DNA of 64,000 bases from Alnus glutinosa (taxonomy: Eukaryota; Streptophyta; Magnoliopsida; Fagales; Betulaceae): the NCBI RefSeq assembly GCF_958979055.1, contig NC_084894.1, forward strand, positions 20,925,616 to 20,989,615, in the 5' to 3' direction. Under the pieces are notes generated by a model. That model did no database searches. It had not been told where the DNA came from and saw nothing but the letters and a program-made list of their open reading frames with translations. Position numbers and translations under genes: made by a program. Below are positions 1 through 10,022 of this stretch, piece by piece (the first letter of the stretch is position 1; every line of letters starts with the position of its first letter).

Positions 1-580
1 CGTGAAGCGGGTACCCAGAGTTTTGAAGCTAGAGAGAGAGAGAGACAGGATGTGAAGAAACAGAGGAAAGAGGAAAGAGCAAAGAGAAACAGAGGCAAAA
101 CAGAGTACGAAGGTGATGAATCTCACACTGGTTCTTTTTTCGTGTTTTTGGAAAGTAAAGAGATGAGTATTTAAGAGCAGATTTTCGGGAAGGGGATATT
201 CTGTCCGGGTCCCTCCACCCGTGGCTTGCAAGGCAAGGCTTTCACTGTGAAACTTACTATTACTATTTATATATAAGCCCACTATCTTTATATAAATTAA
301 GAATTAACTGACGTGGGATATTCTCTATCTCTCTCTCGTGTGAACGTGTCGTCGAAAGTGCCAAAATAAAATAGGTCACGTGGGATATAAATTATCTAAA
401 ATGACGGTTTTTACATTAGACAATATTAAAATTATTATTTTTAAGTATATGATGTATCTTCAATCACATGTTAATAGTTGTACGTATAGCTAACAAATGT
501 CATCTTATTGTCAAGAGTAAGTTATACTAATTCAACTTATATCAAATGAACAAGCAAATTATACTAATACATAATAATTC
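1..580. other. intergenic; possible CT-rich leader of an off-window gene
   Basis: No coding region is visible. Read on the minus strand, roughly 1-160 is rich in CT tracts, as in plant 5' leaders, so a minus-strand gene may begin left of the window. This is inference from composition only. The rest is AT-rich DNA without a recognised element. Confidence 0.2.
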
Positions 581-1089
581 TTCGTTTGTTTGAGCGTAAA
601 ATATTTTTTGAAAAATATGTACGGTACTTTCTGGTATTTGGTGCAACAAAAAATGATGGTCAACGTAAATCATTTTTTAGTTTAACCGTACAAACCTCTT
701 TAATTTTGAAAAACAATTTACGATTTTTAGGAATTTAAATTCTTCATTTTTACATGTATATTTGTGAGAATTTATTACTGTCAGGCATTGGAGTTTGTTG
801 GTAACTCGAATCTACCACCGAAGGTCTTCGAATTTTGGTATCCGATTGTCAGAATTCAGCAACCGTTTGTCAAAATCTAAAAATTTATGTCGGATTTCGG
901 CGAAATTTGTTGAAATCTAGCCGTTACCGTCGGATTCCAACCTTCATCACCGGAATCCGAGGAAAGTGGTTTTTTGCCATTAGTAATTCTTTCGTAAGAG
1001 CCAATTACCAAAAAATATTTTTGAAAAAAAATAATTTCAATAAAAATATTTTACGACAAAAAGTATTTTACCTCGAAACATATACAATG
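581..1089 (-). mobile_element. MITE family 1, copy A
   Basis: This is a non-coding element with terminal inverted repeats. The left end reads about ttcgtttgtttgagcgtaaaa and the right end is its degenerate complement (tattttacctcgaaacata). The middle holds a GC-richer core containing 'tttggtatccgattgtcag', which matches in inverse orientation the cores of the copies at 3296 and 42614. Superfamily is uncertain because no convincing target duplication is visible here. Confidence 0.6.
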
Positions 1090-1794
1090 AACATACTATT
1101 TTTAATAGGAAAAATGTCAGTCGTAACGGGATAAGTTGGCAAGACCGATATCTTGTTGATAACCAATATTTTAACATTTTATTAATCTAATAAATAAATA
1201 TATTCCCGGTATATATATATATATATATATATATATGTTTTTCTTTTTTGGTCTTTTTCTGCTATTTCTGATGTTTTCGAAATATCATCCAATAGATATT
1301 AATTTATAATTATGATATGTCACAATTATATTATCAGTGATATTGTTAAAATTGATATTAATGTTATTGCTAGGTGAACATCAAAAGAAAGGGCTTTTTG
1401 AATTGATCATGAAAATTGGAGCTTCAACAAAGATATCTAATTAAAACTGAAGAATCACTCCAACTTACAAAATCTATTGGCTTTCATTTGTAATTTTTTT
1501 TTTAATCTATCTTTTGTTTATTTTCTCAAAATAAAAACATTAACAAACAACTAAAATACAAAATACTCTTAAAAACATAAAATTAATTTTCACATTTATA
1601 TCACATCAAAACATTTTTTCAAACAAAAAACAAAACATCCCCTCGGCCCTCAAAACAAATTAATGTTAGAATGATCTTTACTATAAAGAAAAATATTCAT
1701 ATCGAATTCAAAAAAATTGGATATATATATATATATATAGGGAATATGTAACAACAATACATGATTTGTTATTAGTTATAAATTAATTATTGTA
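1090..1794. other. AT-rich intergenic DNA with a dispersed repeat
   Basis: No gene is seen. About 1535-1650 carries a sequence (acattaacaaacaact ... cacatttatatcacatcaaaacatttttt) that recurs near 35985-36110 and 59200-59330, so it is a dispersed repeat. Short (AT)n runs lie at about 1211-1236 and 1721-1738. Confidence 0.5.
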
Positions 1795-2008
1795 TGGTGT
1801 AAATAACAATTTCGAGAAATGATCCCTACACTCATTTCTCACAACAGCCTCACAACAAGCTGACGTGGTTGGTAATATTTTATTATTTTTTTGTTTTGTT
1901 TTCATTTCTTTTTGTAAAAAGATAATAAAATATTACCAGCCACGTCAGCTTGTTGTGGGGCTGTTGTGAGAAATGAATGTATGGATCATTTCTCAACAAT
2001 TTATAACG
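1795..2008. repeat. Foldback element with ~90-bp inverted arms
   Basis: The left arm (about 1806-1897) and the right arm (about 1918-2005) are near-perfect complements. They share gagaaatgatcc, catttctcacaacagcc and acaacaagctgacgtgg, and are separated by a short T-rich loop. A transcript would fold into a long hairpin. The structure fits a foldback MITE. An siRNA or miRNA precursor is possible but unproven. Confidence 0.75.
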
Positions 2009-2182
2009 GCCAATATTATTAGAACATGAAAGAGAATTTGGTACGTGATGGGAAAGAAACGGTAAATTAAAATACAATATATACCTATTTTTACCTGCCA
2101 ATATTATTCAATTTCAGCCAAAAGAAGCATTATTATTATTATTATTTTTTTTTGGGTAAAAATCAAAAGAATATTAATTAAG

Positions 2183-2355
2183 CACGTGTAGGAATTTGTG
2201 ATTTGTCGAGAAATTTACTTCAATCTAATTGCTCTTGACTTGCCAGCTCGCCGATTATTTTCCACGTGCAGGCTTACGTGTTACAACTTACAAGTTGAAA
2301 ATCCTTCTTCTAGACTCACGTACTTAATTTGCTTCCTTCCTTGTTAACCAAATAT
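2183..2355. repeat. ~175-bp dispersed repeat, copy 1
   Basis: This block starts cacgtgtaggaatttgtga and ends ccttccttgttaaccaaata. It is almost identical to 5978-6157. A partial third copy lies at 2373-2462, sharing cttctagactcacgta and the ccttccttgttaagcaaata end. No ORF is conserved. It is probably a non-autonomous element or a segmental duplication. Confidence 0.75.
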
Positions 2356-2462
2356 AATTAATACATTATTATTACATGTTACAACTTTTACAATCGTTCT
2401 TCTAGACTCACGTATGACGTATTTGTTTCTTAATTTGCTTCCTTCCTTGTTAAGCAAATATA

Positions 2463-3104
2463 ACTGATATATTATCTTTTAAAAAAAAAAAAAAATACCC
2501 GTGTTTACTTTTTTTAAAAAAAATTATAAAATTTTCAAAATTTGAACATAAATATTTTTGTAAATTTCGTTAAATTTTGACTAACACTTAAATCTTATAA
2601 ATTTTTTTTCCTTTTGTTTTTCTTAAACAAAATGAGAGGCATTTTTTAGAATTTTGATAAGATTTAACGAAAAATTTTAAAAGAGCGTTGAAATAGAAAT
2701 ATATATAGAAAGATGGATATTCTAAATTAACATTTTTTATAATTTTTATATTTTTTTTTCCAAAGTAATAAAAGATCAAGGACTAAAAATAAAGTTCTCC
2801 CTTAAAATAACTCATGCTTCTAAAAATTGCCCTTTACTTTTTAAGATTGCTATTTTTTTTCTTCTTATAATCTAATTTGTCTAGTTACTAATTATTAATT
2901 TGAGATTATTTTGGATGGGATTTCAGTTTTTTTTTTTCTAAAAATAATAATAAGTTTTAATGAGATTTGGGTGGTATTTGTAGCGTGTATGGGAGTGCAA
3001 ATTTCAAGGATTTGGTGTTATTTTTCAAAACATAAAGATGTTTTCTCACATATTTAGTGAGGGTATAATTTGAATAATGCTATTTAATAAATTATCATAT
3101 TATT
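2463..3104. other. AT-rich intergenic DNA
   Basis: Nothing beyond homopolymer tracts and simple AT-rich sequence is seen. Confidence 0.5.
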
Positions 3105-3295
3105 GTTGTACAATTATGAAAATAGTATAATAGTTTATTAAATGGATTTTTTTTCATATAATACTCCGTTTGTTTCAACATAAAATGTTTTCCGTCGTAA
3201 AATATTTTCAACGAAATCATTTTTTTCTCTTATATTACTATTGTACAATTATGACAATGGTATAATAGTTTATTAAATAGTATTTTTCATATAAT
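3105..3295. repeat. Tandem duplication next to MITE 1 copy B
   Basis: The block ttgtacaattatgaaaatagtataatagtttattaaat (3107 onward), followed by a MITE-like end, is repeated from about 3241 (ttgtacaattatgacaatgg...). The left end of the adjacent MITE and its flank are thus duplicated in tandem with a period of about 135 bp. Confidence 0.6.
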
Positions 3296-3984
3296 GCTTC
3301 GTTTATTTCGACGTAAAATGTTTTTCATCGTAAAATATTTTCAATGAAATCATTTTTCAGAAAATAAAAAATAAAAAATAAAAAAAATAAAAAAAATAGG
3401 TGTTTGGTTCGTACTTAAAAATTACCAACGACGAAAAAATCACCGGTGACGAGATTCAGTCATTGGCCAGCAGGATTCTATCAAACTGGCCAGAATTTGG
3501 CACAATACAACCGGATTCCGGCCGTACTAGCCAAATTGCGGCCAGTTTCGCTGGATTCCGACTAAAGGTAGGAATCTGGCCAATGGAATCAGGCTACAGT
3601 GTCAGACGTCGCCGGATCACTTGTTTATATTAATAAATAAACTATTTGTAGTAGCATTGATCACTTGTTTGTCGAAATCCGGTGGCAGTCGCCGATGCCG
3701 GCATTCGGTGATCGGATACCAAAATTTAGGGACCTTCGGCAGTGGATTTGGGCTACCAACAAACTCTAATGCCCAATAGTAGTGGATTCCCACAAACGTG
3801 CCTACAAGAATGAAAAGTTTAAATTCAGAAAACGATTTATAGTTTTTAAAATCATAAATAGTTTTTCAAAAATTAAAGAGGCTTTTGCGGTTAAACTAAA
3901 AATGATTTCCGTTGATCATTATTTTCGGTTGCACCAAACACCAAAAAATACAAAAAAAATATTTTACACCCAAACAAATGGAGC
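3296..3984. mobile_element. MITE family 1, copy B
   Basis: Terminal inverted repeats of about 30 bp: the left end is gcttcgtttatttcgacgta and the right end is the complement of gctccatttgtttgggtgta. The element is flanked on both sides by ATAAT (3291-3295 and 3985-3989), a candidate 5-bp target duplication. The core holds many 'ggattccgg' type motifs. ORFs inside it are not conserved between copies. Confidence 0.7.
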
Positions 3985-4218
3985 ATAATTTATACTTTAA
4001 TTTCAAAACGTGCAAAATGTCACTCGAAGAAATCTAAATTAAAATTATTCAATGATCCAGAGTCGTGAAAAAAGGGAGGGATTACTTTCCTAGTCCAACT
4101 CTAGGATAAGGATTAAGGTTGTCTACTTCTGAAATGAGAGAGAGAGAGAGAGAGTTGACAAACACCATCTCAAACCCAAATGTGCCAAGAACCCATAGAT
4201 GTACCATACAAATTAAGA

Positions 4219-4405
4219 ATGACAATTTTTGACACGACCTTTGAACCCGGCACGAACACAACACAAAGTTATAAGATTTTATAAGATTTGATTTTAAGCT
4301 TAACGGGTTTAGATCATAAACGGGTTGATCAGTTTATGACACATTTATAAACATGTTAAACGACACGTCAACTCGCAGATTAATTAACCCGTCAACCCGT
4401 TACAA
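4219..4405. repeat. Fragment of the 'gacacgaccc' repeat family
   Basis: The sequence gacaatttttgacacgacc, followed by repeated 'aacgggtt' and 'acccgtcaacccg' motifs, matches the copies at 18150, 22843, 41990 and 48831. The 22843 copy has clear ends and a 10-bp target duplication. This copy is degenerate. Confidence 0.6.
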
Positions 4406-4462
4406 AAAGAAAGAAAGAAAAAAAAAATAGTCGAGAAAGTCTGAAAGATTAGAAACCTAGGC

Positions 4463-5076
4463 TGTGTAGAGAAATACGGTGTCCAAATATTAGGAACAAC
4501 CGATTCTCAAGTAGTGCAACAAAGTTACACTAGCCCAAGGACTCACAACCAAAAGTAGAAGAAAGATCAAAACTAAATGAGAAAATGTACTTCTTATTTA
4601 TGAAATAATACAACAATAGAAAAAACTTTGGTTAGACAACACTTGCACAAGATAGAAGAAGGTTTTGGTGAGATATGATGGAATGAGAGACTTGGAAGCA
4701 TGCCTAGGGTATATATAAGGGCTAGGAAGGGTTCTAGAGTATTCTCACACTTAACTAAGAAGATAAGTATGACTTTTCATGTGACCAATGAAGAACAACG
4801 AATTTGTACATGAAATGATAATAGCGTTCATAGGGAAGGTATAAGGTTGTATTGAAATATGAAGTGGGTTGAATAAAGGTACTGATGATTAGATGACCAA
4901 GGTAAAAGATGGTAGGGTGGAACCGTGGACAGGCTAGAAGGAGAGAATGACATGTGTCATCCATCATGTGCAAGTGAATCCCCCACATTTAAAATTACAT
5001 AAGTTCCTCACTACATCACTCAAAGCAAGAAAATTAATAACTGTGGATTCTCGAAAATACACTTTAAAATTTAACA
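4463..5076 (-). mobile_element. LTR of a Ty1-copia element (3' LTR, minus strand)
   Basis: On the minus strand, a polypurine tract (aaagggggag) just after the RNase H reading frame is followed by TGTTAAATTTT..., and a matching ...TACACA end lies at 4463. This gives a 614-bp LTR of the TG...CA type. The right edge is well defined by the polypurine tract; the left edge is inferred from the CA dinucleotide. No second LTR is seen, so the element is 5'-truncated. Confidence 0.6.
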
Positions 5077-5083
5077 CTCCCCC

Positions 5084-5462
5084 TTAAAGTGATTTTCTAG
5101 AAATGAAATCAAGCTTCTCTTTTAGGAATTCAAACGGACCTTTGGAAAGCGACTTGGTGACGATGTCAGCAATATTGTCCTTACTTCTCACCTCCAAAAC
5201 TTCAATTAAACCCATTAGCACATTTTCACAAATAAAATTATGCTCAATCTCAATATGCTTTGTCCTTGCATGACAAATCGGATTTGTTGCGAGCTTTAAA
5301 GCACTTTGATTGTCACCGTAGATAATTGTTGATTTGTCAATTGGTGAATAAATATTCACGATCAGTCGACGTAGCCAAACGCATTCTTGTGAAGCAAGAG
5401 AAACCGCTTTGTACTTTGCTTCAGTAGTTGAAAGAGATACTGAATCTTATTTCTTGGTATAC
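5084..5462 (-). pseudogene. Ty1-copia RNase H remnant
   Basis: The minus-strand reading frame encodes the C-terminal RNase H of a copia polyprotein. It shows an STTEAKY motif, the QECVWLRR helix, the YGDNQSAL motif around an active-site aspartate, and HIEIEHNFI ending in the usual tail. Similarity stops at about 5462, where an in-frame stop is also present, so the rest of pol is missing. It lies directly upstream of its polypurine tract and LTR. It is a dead 3' fragment of a retrotransposon. Confidence 0.85.
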
Positions 5463-5818
5463 CAAAAAATATAAAATGAACCATATGAGAAGTTATACTT
5501 AATTAATATGTTAAATACTGATGTGGTAATTGATGCTGGGATGCTAAATATGAGATGATGTGATATTCACGTGATATGATCTTACATGAGATGATGTGAT
5601 TGTATGCCCATGTGGCAATGTGATCATTAATTTATTTAGAAAAATTATATATATTCTTAAGTTAACACTCAATTTGCAATGTCGCACCAACTAAATATTG
5701 TATCGATGTTTCATACAAACTATTAAAAATTTGCAATGTACTAATTTTTTATCTTGTGAAAAGACAAAAATGTCTTTAAAAAAACTTTCAATAAGACAAA
5801 AAATACCCCTAAAAATTC

Positions 5819-5849
<31 letters not shown>

Positions 5850-5977
5850 TTCTTGTAACCCACCATGGCCGTGGGTCACTCACCACTTTCTTTCTTTTTT
5901 TTTGAATTTTTTATTAAATGCATTTTTATTTTATTTTATTTGGAGGATATTACAAATTTTAATTAAGAAATGGAAAC
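5463..5977. other. AT-rich intergenic DNA
   Basis: No gene or clear element. There is a long A tract at about 5820-5847. The ORF crossing it is low complexity and is not supported. Confidence 0.5.
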
Positions 5978-6150
5978 CACGTGTAGGAATTTGTGATTTG
6001 TCGAGAAATTTACTTCGATCTAACTGCTCTTGACTTGCCAGCTCGCCGATTATTTTTGACGTGCAGGCTTCCATGTTACAACTTACAAGTTGAAAATCGT
6101 TCTTCTAGACTCACGTATTTGTTTCTTAATTTGCTTCCTTCCTTGTTAAG

Positions 6151-6157
<7 letters not shown>
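5978..6157. repeat. ~175-bp dispersed repeat, copy 2
   Basis: Near-identical to 2183-2355, from cacgtgtaggaatttgtgat through the ccttccttgttaagcaaata end, and followed by an (AT)n run to about 6186. Confidence 0.75.
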
Positions 6158-6188
<31 letters not shown>

Positions 6189-6434
6189 TTTTTTTTTTTT
6201 TTTTGAAGGGTTAAGAAAATATTATTATTATTATAACTATGTAGGCTAATTAACCCAAAAGGATGTAGGGCGCGCAGCCGCAAGCCCAACTGGCCAACTC
6301 GGATAGTTGGATGCATTGTTCACGTTAACTTTAGTCTTTAAGTGTGCGTTTCATCTTATGATTTCATTGGTCAAATGCATATTTTTAATAAAATTGTTTA
6401 AAAAATGTCTTAATTATGAGTGATTTGAAAATAG

Positions 6435-6597
6435 CATGCAAGATGGGGATTTGAATCCTCTTCGGTTGATTTGAGCCGGTCCTTTATAAGTGGAGGTAAA
6501 ATTGTCTTTTCATTTTTTGTTTGACAATTTTGCCTTTCACTTATAAAGGATCGGTTCATCTCCAGTTGAAATCAATTGGAAAAAAATCCGTTTTCCG
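6435..6597. repeat. Short foldback hairpin
   Basis: The arm containing gtcctttataagtggaggtaa (about 6479) and the arm containing tttcacttataaaggatcgg (about 6533) are inverted copies, with weaker pairing extending outward to about 60 bp per arm. No ORF. It looks like a foldback MITE. Confidence 0.6.
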
Positions 6598-7038
6598 TAA
6601 GATTGTGCTTTTGGGTTGATGTTGCAGTACCCATCAAACTTAGGATCAACCCTTATTTTTGCTTAAAAAAAAAAAAAAAAATCATCATGAGGCTAATGAA
6701 TACTATCACATTAGCCTAGTGAAATAAAAATGTAATATTTAACTTTACTCTTTTACCAAATGTTTAACTGCATTTTCGAAAATCGTGTTTTCACTAACTA
6801 CATTTTCTATTTTATCAAGCATCAAGTTTTGAAACTGTTAAACCATACAAACACTAAAACATTAGATTTGTACGGTCCAATTTGGGTCCCATAAATCCAA
6901 AGGCAGATTTAAAAATGATGTGTACAAGAGATGTATAAGAAATATAAAAATATCATTTCTTAAACATATAATGTTTGCTTTGATTAAACAAGCAACAAAC
7001 CTTTTTTTTTTTTGAAAAAAAATACACATACTTCCTTA

Positions 7039-7565
7039 CACTACAAAAAACTTCAATATTAGTGGCATGTCTACGGTAATTACTTTTACGACACACCACT
7101 AATTAGTGAAGTGGCAAGTTATAGCAAGCCACTATTTTATTTTAGTGGCGTTTATGTTTTACCACCTCACTAATTAGTGGTGTGTCTTTAAGACAGGCCA
7201 CTATTTAGTGAGGTGTCTGACTTCCAGGCCACTAATTGACTAAATTGAGTGGCGTGTTAGTGGCGGGTCATGTATAACACGCCACTAATTTAGTGCCTCT
7301 AAATTGTAAAAAATTCACAAAAACCAGCGCACAGCAATTAATTTTCGGTCCATGTCTATTCATTGAAAAATCAATGGCGTGTTATATATAACATGCCACT
7401 AGTTAGTAGCGTGTCTATACTACATGCCACTATTTAGTGGCGTGCCTTTGTCCACACGCCACTAATTGTTTCTAAAACAACACGCGTAGTTCTAAACATT
7501 TAGTGGCGTGTTGCTACAAAAAGACCACTAAATAGTGGCGTGTCTGTATAGACACGCCATTAATG
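7039..7565. repeat. CACTA left subterminal repeat array
   Basis: Many direct and inverted copies of a ~10-bp motif (agtggcgtgt and acacgccact) with short spacers. Such arrays bind the transposase (TnpA-like) in characterised CACTA elements. Here the function is inferred from position and family. Confidence 0.75.
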
Positions 7566-8240
7566 CAGATTAGAAATATATGCAGACTTAACTTGCCAAT
7601 CATGCTTGTTATCTCAAGTCTCTAGCTCTCTCTCTACATCGATCTCTCTCTCTCTCTCACCGTCGGCCACCTTCCTCTGTACTCTAGCCACCGAAGTTGA
7701 ACACCAAACGCGACCCTCTAGCCACCAACATTTCCTCCGCCCTCTCGCTCTCTCCCGCCCCAGCAACGGCCTTTTGGCCACTGCTTCCCGGTAAACGGCA
7801 ACCCACAAGGGTTGCCGTGGTCGTCAAAGTGGTGGCCTCTCTTGGCCGCCGCATAAAGGGCGGCATATGGGTGGCGGCGACTGGGCATGAGGAAAGGGAA
7901 GGGTGGCGGCTAGGGTTAGGAGTTTTTCAGGTTGAAGTTATGATGAACCGGGTAGGGTTTTGACCCATTAAGGAATTCGAGTCGGGTTGGGATCAGGTAG
8001 GATTTTAAACCCATTTGCCCAACCGGTTGCTAAGTGGGCTGACCCATCCAGAAACACATTGGCCCCTATTCAAAAAAAAAAGAAGGGAGCATTTGAGTGG
8101 GCTGACCCATTTGAGCGAGCCCAATGCAGCAACCCATCAGGTCTTTTAAAAGGACACTTAAGTCTTGTGGGGTTTAGAGCTTGGGTTCACCAAATGTAAA
8201 GGGCCTAAGGCCACATACTAAACCATTGGGCTATATGTTT
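7566..8240. other. Gene-like internal segment of the CACTA element
   Basis: CT-rich leader-like DNA (7610-7680) is followed by a GC-richer stretch with overlapping ORFs on both strands, none resembling a known protein. It may be a captured host 5' end. This is inference from composition. Confidence 0.3.
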
Positions 8241-9026
8241 ATTGTGTCTTCATAATGCAATTTGATTTATCTTGAGATTTAAATTGTTGTGTATAAGAAT
8301 TAATTGTTTTAATTAATACATAGATGCATATTTGTTTTTTATATTATTCAAATACAAATAGTTTGATGCCTAGACCGAAGGAATAATTAGCAATACCTAA
8401 TATGTTAATGTGGGTTTGTGGCGCTATCTAAGAATGCAATGTTGGGAAAAGTTCTGGCAAGGAAAGTCTTGGGATTTAAGTGTGTCCGGGTGACCCCCCT
8501 CATTTTCGTGGGAGCTCATTTGCTTGCACCTTGGAGAATGCTATTTTCCTCATTTACATGTTGGTTTGTCTTATTCCTAGGGCCATTTGTGGGCATCTAT
8601 AAAGTTGTTAGATGTTTATGAAGTCACAATTATTATGATAATTTTTGGGAAGCCACAGCATCCCAATTTTTGAATGATAATTGCATCAAGCTCATACATA
8701 TGAACTTCATATAGAAAAATTATCATCGTGTTGTAATTAATTCATAAATTTAATTACTTATCCCCACATGGAGGTTTTTTATTTTTATGACTTAATTAGA
8801 ATAAGATAATAAATTTAGTATTAAAAGTAAAATTTCTCTTAGGCCCACAGGTACAGAGAATTTTATTTACTAATATTTAAATTTGCTTTTAGTCTTATTA
8901 ATAAAGAGTAAATTTCATATGTGATGCAACCTTTGTCCACAGGTAGGTTGAAATTTACTATTTAAATTGACATTAGCTGATTTAAAATAAAGCCACTTCA
9001 TAGCACTTAAGTAGTTTTGTTTTTCC

Positions 9027-10022
9027 TTGGTTATTGCAGCTATACCTACTGGATTATTTGATGGTACTTTTCACGTTCTGAATCTTAATGGTAATAATTT
9101 TACTGAATGGAAAGAGAACTTGCTCTTTACATTAGGGTGTTTGGAATTAGACCTGGCACTCCGGACGGATAAACCACCCGCTTTAACGACTACTAGCACT
9201 ACACTAGAGATGGCTAAACATGAAATTTGGGAGCGATCTAATCGCCTCAGCTTAATGTTTATGCAATCTCACATTGCCAAAGGCATTAGGGGTTCCATCC
9301 TGGAATGTTCTAAGGCTAAGGATTTTCTGAACGCCGTTGAAGCACAATTTGTGAGTTCAACTAAAGCCATGGCCAGCACTCTAATGAAGAGGCTATCAAG
9401 TCAAGCCTTCGATAGTTCCAAAAATGTGCATGAGCACATCATGGAAATGAGGGATATAGCAGCTCAATTAAAGTCCCTAGAGGTTGACATTTTCGAATCC
9501 TTCTTGGTCCATTTGATTCTCAACTCTCTTCCTCCTCAGTATGGTCCCTTTAAGATTTCATACAACACACATAAGGATAACTGGTCGATTAATGAACTCT
9601 TGACCAAGTGTGTTCAAGAGGAAAAGAGGTTGAAACACGACAAACCAGAAAGTACTCACTTGGTTGCTCGTGCTAAAGCAAAGACTAAGAAAGGCAAGGT
9701 TGCCCACCACTCCAAGAGAGGAAACAAGGTGTCATTCAAAGGCAATAAGGATGCTTGTTTCTTTTGCAAGAATGAGGGGCACATGAAGAAAGAATGCCAG
9801 AAATATATTAAATGGCTGGAAAAGAAAGGTAATCTCATCTCTTTTGTATGTCATGAATCTTTTTTTGTTGAGGCTCCTTGCAATACATGGTGGATTGATT
9901 CTGGTTCTACAATCCACATTGTGAATACATTGCAGGGATTTCTCAAAACAAGGAAGCCGATAAGAAGTGAGGAAGTGAGCAACATGTTTACTCGGGAAAT
10001 AAATTGTTCTCACCAGTCGTAG
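9027..10022 (+). pseudogene. copia gag and start of protease (degenerate)
   Basis: A 331-codon open frame. The N-terminal part resembles the copia gag domain (LNGNNFTEWKENL...). A CCHC zinc knuckle (CFFCKNEGHMKKEC) lies near residues 247-260, and the aspartic protease motif WWIDSGST follows near 288. The frame is lost at about 10010. The first codon is not certain, because the leader upstream is open only briefly. It would form the nucleocapsid of the retrotransposon, but the element is dead. Confidence 0.85.

Noticed and set aside
6260..6320. Possible tRNA-like GC-rich stretch
   Set aside because: No cloverleaf or B-box pairing could be built.
7606..8199. Overlapping ORFs in the GC-rich CACTA interior
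   Set aside because: Open on both strands because of composition; no recognised domain, no splice structure.
8241..9026. A 5' LTR for the copia element
   Set aside because: I searched for the 3' LTR sequence (16196-16630) and for a tRNA primer site but found neither, so no 5' LTR is annotated.
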